Below, in pieces: positions 1-5,036 of a stretch of DNA of 5,036 bases. The stretch's first letter is position 1, and the number at the start of each line of letters is the position of its first letter. The DNA is from Candidatus Latescibacterota bacterium (GTDB lineage: Bacteria; Blakebacterota; Blakebacteria; Blakebacterales; Blakebacteraceae), in contig JAGLTZ010000037.1 of the NCBI GenBank assembly GCA_023135015.1, positions 1 to 5,036 of the forward strand. Direction: 5' to 3'. The position numbers and the translations under genes were made by a program. Below the pieces are notes generated by a model. That model saw only the letters and a list, made by a program, of their open reading frames with translations. It did no database searches and had not been told where the DNA came from.

Positions 1-170
1 TGGCCCACATGCGCAACTGGATGGAGTGCGTGCGCGACCGGAAGACACCGAATGCGGACATCGGGGCCGCCTACAATCATTCCATAGCCCTCTGCATGAC
101 GATCGCAGCCATGCATACGGGCAAGCGGGTGACTTTCGACGACGAGAAGCAGGAAGTGGTCGTAGGTTGA
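1..170 (+). CDS. Gfo/Idh/MocA family oxidoreductase, C-terminal fragment
   Basis: This is the last 55 residues of a gene entering from the left edge, read in frame 3 and ending in TGA at 168-170. The tail contains HMRNWMECVRDRKTPNADIG, followed by NHSIALCMTIAAMHTGKRVTFD. That is the usual C-terminal helix and strand of Gfo/Idh/MocA NAD(P)-dependent oxidoreductases, where an 'N-(F/W)-x-x-C-V-R-x-x-(K/R)-x-P-N-A' stretch precedes a helix and a final 'TG(R/K)' strand. Members oxidise or reduce sugars, inositols and sugar acids in the cytoplasm. The N-terminal Rossmann fold and the catalytic lysine and histidine lie outside the window, so the substrate cannot be judged. The next gene starts 46 nt later on the same strand with no obvious terminator between them, so co-transcription is possible. 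Family assignment is fairly secure; specificity is unknown. Confidence 0.8.
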   Translation, partial: AHMRNWMECVRDRKTPNADIGAAYNHSIALCMTIAAMHTGKRVTFDDEKQEVVVG

Positions 171-216
171 GGAGCGCAGGGCTGTCAGTTAATGGCTGCC
201 GTACGGTTGTGGCTTC

Positions 217-1212
217 ATGACGGTAGTACGGCGCGCGTATGCCAGGGCGGGTCTGCTGGGAAACCCTTCCGATGGCTACTTCGGTAAGACTATCTCGATA
301 ACAGTCGGGAACTTCAGCTCCTCTGTTACCCTTTCTGAATCTCCCGACCTGCGCATTCAACCGCAGGATCTCGACCTCGACGTCTTCTCCGACATAGACC
401 ACCTTGTGAAATCGGTGAGCAGGCAGGGCTATTACGGTGGTGCCCGCCTGGTCAAGGCGGCCATCAAGAAGTTCTCCGACCACTGTTTCGAAAAGGGGAT
501 CAACCTGGAGAGCAGGAATTTTGCCGTTCGGTACACTTCCTCTATTCCCCGCCAGGTGGGACTGGCCGGCTCCAGTGCGATCGTGACGGCGATGATGAGG
601 GCCTTGATGGACTTCTACGAGGTGGATATTCCAGACCATATCCTGCCCAACCTGATCCTTTCGGCGGAGGTGGATGAGCTGGGGATCACGGCAGGGCTTC
701 AGGACAGGGTCATCCAGGTGCTAGAGGGCTGTGTCTATATGGATTTCTCGAAGGATGTCATGACCGAAAGCGGTCACGGTAGCTACGAACATATCGACCC
801 ATCGCTGCTGCCGGACCTATTTGTTGCGTACAGGACGGAACCTGAAAAGGTCTCGGGAAGGGTGCTGAATGATCTGAGGACCCGGTTCGAGGAAGGGGAT
901 GCTGAAGTAATATCGACACTTGAAAGGATAGCTCAGCTGGCAGAGGAGGGCAGGGAGGCGATATTGAATCAGGACACCGGCGAGTTCAGCCGGCTGATGG
1001 ACGAGAACTTCGATCTGCGCAGCACGATAATGAAGATATCAGAGACCAGCAGTGAGATGATAAAGAGGGCCAGGGGCTGTGGGGCTTCGGCCAAGTTCAC
1101 CGGCTCGGGCGGTGCCATTATCGGATTATTGGAGGATGACACCATGTTCCGGAAACTGGCTGATGAGCTGGAATCGCTGGGTGCGCGCTTGATAAGACCT
1201 CAGGTCATCTGA
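217..1212 (+). CDS. GHMP-family sugar kinase, probable glucuronokinase (plant GLCAK-like)
   Basis: This 331-residue GHMP kinase is predicted to phosphorylate the anomeric C-1 hydroxyl of D-glucuronate with ATP, giving glucuronate 1-phosphate in the cytoplasm. All three GHMP motifs are visible: the N-terminal sugar-binding motif GLLGNPSDGYFGKTIS (residues 12-27), the glycine/serine-rich ATP loop PRQVGLAGSSAIVTA (111-125), and the C-terminal glycine motif KFTGSGGAI (293-301). D163 in AGLQDR sits where galactokinase-type enzymes carry the catalytic aspartate. GNPSDxYFGKTIS, GYYGGxRL (71-78), IPRQxGLxGSSAIV, AGLQDRVxQV and MDFSK (175-179) are, from memory of the family, hallmarks of plant glucuronokinases rather than galactokinase or heptose kinases. 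ATG 217 is chosen because an in-frame TAA at 190-192 closes the frame upstream and the start leads straight into motif 1; the ribosome binding site is weak. The neighbouring uridylyltransferase supports a sugar-1-phosphate product. The GHMP fold is near certain; glucuronate as substrate is likely but untested, and another uronate or sugar is the main alternative. Half of its arginine codons (12 of 24) are AGG, unlike the symporter at 3468. Confidence 0.82.
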   Translation: MTVVRRAYARAGLLGNPSDGYFGKTISITVGNFSSSVTLSESPDLRIQPQDLDLDVFSDIDHLVKSVSRQGYYGGARLVKAAIKKFSDHCFEKGINLESRNFAVRYTSSIPRQVGLAGSSAIVTAMMRALMDFYEVDIPDHILPNLILSAEVDELGITAGLQDRVIQVLEGCVYMDFSKDVMTESGHGSYEHIDPSLLPDLFVAYRTEPEKVSGRVLNDLRTRFEEGDAEVISTLERIAQLAEEGREAILNQDTGEFSRLMDENFDLRSTIMKISETSSEMIKRARGCGASAKFTGSGGAIIGLLEDDTMFRKLADELESLGARLIRPQVI

Positions 1213-1216
1213 GGAG
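1211..1216 (+). promoter_or_regulatory. Ribosome binding site of the uridylyltransferase gene
   Basis: GAGGAG lies 8 nt before the ATG at 1225 and overlaps the TGA stop (1210-1212) of the kinase gene. This is a near-ideal Shine-Dalgarno site and the clearest one in the window. The overlap suggests translational coupling of the kinase and the uridylyltransferase. Confidence 0.8.
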
Positions 1217-1224
1217 ACAACAAA

Positions 1225-2103
1225 ATGGTCACAAAAGCCGTCATCCCCTCCGCGGGACTCGGGACGAGATTCCTGCCCGCCACCAAGGCTCAGCCTAAGG
1301 AGATGCTCCCCATAATTGATACGCCCGTTATCCAGTATGTAGTACAGGAGGCGGTCGATTCCGGGATAGAGGATATCCTGATAATTACTGGGAAGGGCAA
1401 ACGGGCCCTGGAGGACCATTTCGACCGCAATTTTGAGCTGGAGGAACACCTCAAACTCCGGAATGAAAGTGAAGGCCTCGAAGAGATCTGTCGCCTGGCC
1501 AACATGGCGGATATCCATTTCATCAGGCAGAAAGAGTTTCTGGGCCTGGGAGATGCGATCCGGTATGCACGCCACCACACTGGAGAAGAACCGTTCGCGG
1601 TTTTACTGGGTGACACGATCTTCGACTCCGGCGTTCCGGTCACACGACAGCTGATCGAAGAATTCGAGAACCACCAGCAGTCGATCCTGGCCGTTGAGGA
1701 GGTACCGCCGGAGAAGTATTCACGCTATGGAATGGTCGGAGGCCGGAGGGTCAGCGATAAGATCCTCGAGGTTGAGCAGCTCGTGGAGAAGCCCGGGATC
1801 GATGAATCACCTTCCAGTTTGGCGGCGGCCGGGCGGTACATCCTGACCCCCGGCATATTCGAGGCCATCGAAATGACGCAGCCGGGGAAGAACAACGAAA
1901 TCCAGCTTACCGATGCCCTGAGGGAATTGCTGAATCGGGAGAACATTCTTGCCTTTACCATAGAAGGAAGGCGCTTCGATATAGGTGATAAGCTCGATTA
2001 TTTAAAAGCGAACATCGATTTCGCCTTGAGACGGGATGAATTCGCCGAACCACTCCTCGAGTTCCTCAGGGGGATCCCCGACGCGGGAGGGGGTGAGGAA
2101 TGA
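1225..2103 (+). CDS. galU: UTP:sugar-1-phosphate uridylyltransferase (GalU family)
   Basis: This 292-residue nucleotidyltransferase has the usual length for GalU. It transfers UMP from UTP to a sugar 1-phosphate, classically glucose 1-phosphate to UDP-glucose. The GalU nucleotide-binding signature GLGTRFLPATKAQPKEMLPI is at residues 11-30, followed by a Q-Y-V-V-Q-E-A helix (37-43), GLGDA (107-111), LLGDTIF (127-133) with the probable metal-binding D130, VEKP (187-190), GRYILTPGIFEAIE (203-216), NEIQLTDAL (224-232) and FDIGDKLDYLKANI (251-264). Typical bacterial GalU has GLGHA and LPDD-like segments; GLGDA and LLGDTI resemble the archaeal-type branch of the family. The gene begins 12 nt after the kinase stop with a strong GAGGAG site. 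That coupling makes the kinase product, possibly glucuronate 1-phosphate, a plausible substrate as well as or instead of glucose 1-phosphate. Family assignment is very secure; the exact sugar is inference. The C-terminus ends in a short Gly/Glu tail (DAGGGEE). Confidence 0.9.
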   Translation: MVTKAVIPSAGLGTRFLPATKAQPKEMLPIIDTPVIQYVVQEAVDSGIEDILIITGKGKRALEDHFDRNFELEEHLKLRNESEGLEEICRLANMADIHFIRQKEFLGLGDAIRYARHHTGEEPFAVLLGDTIFDSGVPVTRQLIEEFENHQQSILAVEEVPPEKYSRYGMVGGRRVSDKILEVEQLVEKPGIDESPSSLAAAGRYILTPGIFEAIEMTQPGKNNEIQLTDALRELLNRENILAFTIEGRRFDIGDKLDYLKANIDFALRRDEFAEPLLEFLRGIPDAGGGEE

Positions 2104-2115
2104 GGGGGAGCCCTC
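2102..2115 (+). other. Small GC-rich hairpin at the galU stop codon
   Basis: GAGGG (2102-2106) pairs with CCCTC (2111-2115) across a GGAG loop. The stem starts inside the galU TGA codon. Four T residues follow only at 2124-2127, too far away and too few for a convincing intrinsic terminator. It may be a weak attenuator, an mRNA-stability element or chance. Confidence 0.3.
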
Positions 2116-2128
2116 CGTAGCACTTTTC

Positions 2129-2139
2129 CACGTTACGTG
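2129..2139. repeat. 11-bp inverted repeat CACGT-T-ACGTG in the intergenic gap
   Basis: CACGT (2129-2133) and ACGTG (2135-2139) form a perfect inverted repeat around a single T. It sits about 33 nt upstream of the DUF418 start, in the only gap of more than 60 nt in the window. Position and symmetry would suit a dimeric repressor operator, but it is short and a single copy, so this role is speculative. Confidence 0.25.
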
Positions 2140-2171
2140 CTGACAACTGATAGACTGCGAGTGCAATCTTG

Positions 2172-3455
2172 ATGAACAACAAGTCTGACCAGGTACCTCC
2201 GATCGAGGCGGTCTACCACCCGCGGGAACGACCATCGGGAGTCCAATCCGGCCCTGTTTTGCAGTCGGACAGGATAGTATCGCTCGACGTCCTGCGAGGT
2301 TTTGCCGTACTCGGGATCCTGGTAATGAACATCCAGGCGTTTTCCATGGTCGGCGCCGCCTATATGAATCCTACTGTCTACGGTGACCTTACAGGGCTGA
2401 ATTACCTCGTCTGGTTACTCAGCCATGTGCTGGCCGATTCGAAGTTCATGACCATTTTCAGCATGCTCTTCGGTGCGGGGATCGTGCTGATGACAGAGAG
2501 GCAGGAGAAAGCGGGGCACAAATCCGCCGGCGTCCATTACCGCCGTACGTTCCTGCTGCTTCTAATCGGCCTGGCTCATGCCTACCTGCTGTGGTACGGC
2601 GATATCCTGTACGCCTATGCGATGTGCGGATTCGTGGTTTTCCTGTTCAGGAGGTGTCGCCCGGTAACGCTGCTTTTTCTGGGGTTTGCTGCCATCACTT
2701 TCGGCTGGCTGCTCTCTGTCTTCTTCCAGTGGTCGATGCAGTTCTGGCCACCCGAGCAGTTCGAGGTCGTGGGCGCTTTCTGGAATCCCTCTCAGGCCGA
2801 TATCGCTGCCGAGCTCGAAGCTTATCACTCCGGCTGGCTGGCGCAGACCGGGTACAGGATAACGGTCGCCATGTACATGCAGACGATGGCGTTTATCTCG
2901 AAGGTATCGTGGAGGGTGGGGGGACTCATGCTTGTGGGAATGGGTCTCTTCAAGCTCGGGGTTTTCAGCGCCGGGCTGCACAGGAATGTCTACCGGACGA
3001 TGATCATACTCGCCGTAGTGGTGGGTCTGCCGGTAGTGCTCTACGGCATTCACCGGCATATGGCTGCGGGGTGGGCCTTTGAATCGTGTTTCTTTGCTGC
3101 AGGATGGTTCAACTACTGGGGAAGCATCCTGGTGAGTCTCGGGTACGTCGGCGCGGTGATGCTCGCCTTCAGGCATTTCCATAATACCCGTATCATCAAT
3201 TCACTCGCTGCCGCCGGCCAGATGGCGCTGACCAACTACCTGCTCCAGACCCTGATCTGCACGACCATCTTCTACGGCCACGGGCTGGGCCTCTTCGGGC
3301 GGGTGGAGAGGGTCGGGCAGATACCGATCGTTTTCGCCATATGGATCGTCCAGCTACTTTTCTCGGTGTGGTGGCTGAATCGCTTCCGCTTCGGACCGTT
3401 CGAATGGCTCTGGCGCTCGATGACCTACATGAAGCTCCAACCTCTGCGCAGATAG
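2172..3455 (+). CDS. DUF418 / YeiB-family polytopic membrane protein
   Basis: This 427-residue integral membrane protein is of the DUF418 (YeiB-like) family, for which I know no firmly established biochemical function. After a polar leader of about 33 residues comes the family's opening signature RIVSLDVLRGFAVLGILVMN (34-53), which resembles the start of membrane acyltransferases of the HGSNAT/acyltransferase-3 type. Hydrophobic segments lie at roughly 40-59, 78-106, 126-145, 147-160, 165-187, 232-260, 274-292, 303-335 and 384-402. The conserved C-terminal DUF418 region includes AAAGQMALTNYLLQTLICTT (346-365) and RFRFGPFEWLWRSMTY (404-419). ATG 2172 is preferred over the adjacent in-frame TTG at 2169; neither has a strong ribosome binding site (only GCGAG at 2157-2161). 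The gene lies 68 nt after galU and 12 nt before the symporter. One guess from context is acylation of a cell-surface glycan, but nothing here proves it. Family assignment is secure; role is unknown. Confidence 0.88.
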   Translation: MNNKSDQVPPIEAVYHPRERPSGVQSGPVLQSDRIVSLDVLRGFAVLGILVMNIQAFSMVGAAYMNPTVYGDLTGLNYLVWLLSHVLADSKFMTIFSMLFGAGIVLMTERQEKAGHKSAGVHYRRTFLLLLIGLAHAYLLWYGDILYAYAMCGFVVFLFRRCRPVTLLFLGFAAITFGWLLSVFFQWSMQFWPPEQFEVVGAFWNPSQADIAAELEAYHSGWLAQTGYRITVAMYMQTMAFISKVSWRVGGLMLVGMGLFKLGVFSAGLHRNVYRTMIILAVVVGLPVVLYGIHRHMAAGWAFESCFFAAGWFNYWGSILVSLGYVGAVMLAFRHFHNTRIINSLAAAGQMALTNYLLQTLICTTIFYGHGLGLFGRVERVGQIPIVFAIWIVQLLFSVWWLNRFRFGPFEWLWRSMTYMKLQPLRR

Positions 3456-3467
3456 CGGACTGAAAGT

Positions 3468-5036
3468 ATGGCTCTGAACACCCTCGACTGGATAATAATC
3501 ATCAGCCTGCTGGTGTTCTTCCTGATCGTGGGTGTGCTCTTCCGTAAACGTGCGTCGGAGGGTATGGAATCGTTCTTCGTCTCCGGACGGGCCCTGCCCT
3601 GGTGGCTCGCGGGCACGAGCATGGTTGCGACCACCTTCGCCGCCGACACTCCCCTGGCGGTGACCGAACTGGTGGCCAGGAACGGCATCGCCGGCAACTG
3701 GCTGTGGTGGAACATGCTCTTTGGCGGGATGCTCACCACTTTCTTTTTTGCCCGGCTGTGGCGGCGGGCGGGGATCCTTACCGATGTCGAGTTCACCGAG
3801 CTGCGTTATTCGGGCCGGCCGGCGGCCTTTCTGCGGGGGTTCCGGGCGATTTACCTGGGGCTGTTGATGAACCTGGTCATCATGGGCTGGGTGAACCTGG
3901 CCCTGGTGAAGATCCTTACCGTCATGTTCCCGGGCCTGACCTTCTTCGGTGTGCAAAAGGTGGCTCTCCTGGGCTTCGAGTTCGGCGCTGCCCTGTTGTG
4001 GGTAGGCCTGATCATGCTGCTGGTAGCCGTATATTCATCCATGTCGGGGCTCTGGGGGGTTGCCATTACCGACACCTTCCAGTTCGTTGTGGCCATGGGG
4101 GGGACCATCGCCCTGGCGGTGATTGCCGTGAACGTGCCTGAGATCGGTGGCGTGGCCGGCCTGAAAGAAAAGCTGCCCGAAGAGGTCTTCCGGTTCACGC
4201 CGGCGGTTGGCGCGCAGGGCAGTACGGCCGGCGCCGCCCTGACCATGACTCTTTCGGCCTTTATCGCTTACATTGGTGTGCAGTGGTGGGCGTCCTGGTA
4301 TCCCGGCGCTGATCCCGGCGGCGGCGGGTATATCGCTCAACGGATGATGTCGGCCAGGGATGAAAAGCATTCCCTGTTCGCCACCCTGTGGTTCATGATC
4401 GCCCATTACGCCATCCGCCCCTGGCCCTGGATTATGGTTGCCCTGGTTTGGCTGGTGCTCTACCCCGAGCTGGACGCCGCCCACAAAGGGGAAGGCTTCG
4501 TCATGGTCATGCGGGATTACCTGCCGCCGGGCTTGCTGGGATTGCTGATGGCCGCTTTCCTGGCCGCCTATATGTCCACCATCGCCACCCAGCTCAACTG
4601 GGGCGCCTCCTATATCGTCAACGATTTCTACCGGCGATTCATCCGCCCGGCTGGTGAGGAAAAGTACTACGTGCGGGTCTCCCGTATCACTACCTTGGTG
4701 CTCATGCTCATATCCCTGGTGATCACTTCCAAACTGGAACGCATCAGTGGGGCCTGGGAGTTCATCATCGGCCTTAGCGGTGGGATCGGGCTGGTGATGA
4801 TCCTGCGCTGGTGGTGGTGGCGCATCAATGCCTGGTCGGAGATCTCCGCCATGGTGGCGCCGCTGCTGATCTACCCGTTTATTTACTTCTACCCGGAGGC
4901 GTTGGCCCGCTGGTTCCCGCTACTGGGACCCTACCTGGAGTTTCCCAGCTCACTGTTTATCATCGTCCCCTGGACCACGGCGGCCTGGCTGGCCGTCACC
5001 TATCTCACAGCGCCCACCGAGGAGAAAACCCTCCAT
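3468..5036 (+). CDS. Sodium:solute symporter (SSS family), 3' end outside the window
   Basis: The frame is open from ATG 3468 to the last base: 523 residues with no stop. It encodes a polytopic inner-membrane Na+-coupled symporter of the SSS (SGLT/PutP) family. Family marks are SFFVSGRALPWWLAG (35-49) followed by TTFAADTPL (55-63) in the first core helices, YSSMSGLWGVAITDTFQFVV (189-208), GYIAQRMMSARDEKHS (287-302) and AAFLAAYMSTIATQLNWGAS (362-381). In the last of these, S370 and T371 match the Ser/Thr pair that binds the second sodium ion in PutP and vSGLT. About 13 hydrophobic segments are visible. A weak GGA at 3457-3459 lies 8 nt before the start, and an in-frame TAG at 3453-3455 (the DUF418 stop) excludes an earlier start. 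The transported solute cannot be read from sequence; sugars, sugar acids, amino acids and polyols are all possible. Arginine codons are almost all CGN (2 of 25 are AGG), unlike the kinase. A short charged C-terminal tail probably continues past the window. Confidence 0.9.
   Translation, partial: MALNTLDWIIIISLLVFFLIVGVLFRKRASEGMESFFVSGRALPWWLAGTSMVATTFAADTPLAVTELVARNGIAGNWLWWNMLFGGMLTTFFFARLWRRAGILTDVEFTELRYSGRPAAFLRGFRAIYLGLLMNLVIMGWVNLALVKILTVMFPGLTFFGVQKVALLGFEFGAALLWVGLIMLLVAVYSSMSGLWGVAITDTFQFVVAMGGTIALAVIAVNVPEIGGVAGLKEKLPEEVFRFTPAVGAQGSTAGAALTMTLSAFIAYIGVQWWASWYPGADPGGGGYIAQRMMSARDEKHSLFATLWFMIAHYAIRPWPWIMVALVWLVLYPELDAAHKGEGFVMVMRDYLPPGLLGLLMAAFLAAYMSTIATQLNWGASYIVNDFYRRFIRPAGEEKYYVRVSRITTLVLMLISLVITSKLERISGAWEFIIGLSGGIGLVMILRWWWWRINAWSEISAMVAPLLIYPFIYFYPEALARWFPLLGPYLEFPSSLFIIVPWTTAAWLAVTYLTAPTEEKTLH

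Noticed and set aside
199..206. Perfect 8-bp palindrome CCGTACGG upstream of the kinase
   Set aside because: Too short to call a site; flanking bases do not extend the symmetry, and 8-bp palindromes are expected by chance.
26..220. 64-codon plus-strand open frame near the left edge
   Set aside because: It overlaps the Gfo/Idh/MocA tail in another frame, has no family features, and runs into the kinase start.
1126..1578. 150-codon minus-strand open frame across the kinase end and galU start
   Set aside because: It lies antisense to two strongly supported genes with conserved motifs and has no recognisable protein features.
2140..2168. CTGACA at 2140-2145 as a -35 box for a promoter before the DUF418 gene
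   Set aside because: No acceptable -10 hexamer lies at 16-18 bp; the best is a poor CAATCT that would put the start site at or past the ATG.
2562..3182. 206-codon minus-strand open frame inside the DUF418 gene
   Set aside because: Its composition is rich in His, Pro, Glu and Arg, typical of an antisense shadow in GC-rich DNA, and the plus strand encodes clear membrane helices.
3354..3956. 200-codon minus-strand open frame across the DUF418-symporter junction
   Set aside because: Low-complexity His/Gln/Glu/Pro composition with no domain; antisense to two supported genes.
3602..4141. 179-codon plus-strand open frame within the symporter
   Set aside because: It is a Gly/Arg/His-rich shifted-frame shadow; the overlapping frame from 3468 carries SSS family motifs without interruption.
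4806..4823. Run of four tryptophans (residues 448-451) in the symporter
   Set aside because: It looked unusual, but Trp-rich segments before 'RINAWSE' are, as I recall, common in this SSS subgroup, so it is not novel.

Overview
The window is a compact, all-plus-strand stretch of bacterial DNA of fairly high GC, with five protein-coding genes and almost no non-coding sequence. I see no RNA gene, mobile element, CRISPR array or long repeat. Two genes are cut by the window edges. The organism cannot be named from this sequence alone. Shine-Dalgarno-like spacing, short gaps and the families present (Gfo/Idh/MocA oxidoreductase, DUF418 membrane protein, long SSS symporter) indicate a bacterium. 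The mix is reminiscent of poorly cultured, carbohydrate-using lineages such as Gemmatimonadota, Latescibacterota or Planctomycetota, but that placement is inference.

Layout: (1) 1-170, the C-terminal tail of a Gfo/Idh/MocA-type sugar or inositol dehydrogenase; (2) 217-1212, a GHMP kinase that closely resembles plant glucuronokinase; (3) 1225-2103, a GalU-type UTP:sugar-1-phosphate uridylyltransferase, 12 nt downstream, with its ribosome binding site overlapping the kinase stop codon; (4) 2172-3455, a polytopic DUF418/YeiB-family membrane protein after a 68-nt gap that holds two small inverted repeats; (5) 3468-5036, a sodium:solute symporter (SSS family), 12 nt further on, open to the end of the window.

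The most interesting element is the kinase-uridylyltransferase pair. A C-1 kinase for glucuronic acid followed by a sugar-1-phosphate uridylyltransferase would turn free glucuronate into UDP-glucuronate in two steps. That is the logic of the plant myo-inositol oxygenase salvage route. Most bacteria instead oxidise UDP-glucose with UDP-glucose dehydrogenase. The neighbouring dehydrogenase and Na+-coupled transporter would fit import or metabolism of a sugar acid or polyol, but they may simply be neighbours.

Arginine and isoleucine codon choice changes from the kinase (AGG and ATA common) to the symporter (CGN and ATC), so the genes may not share one history.
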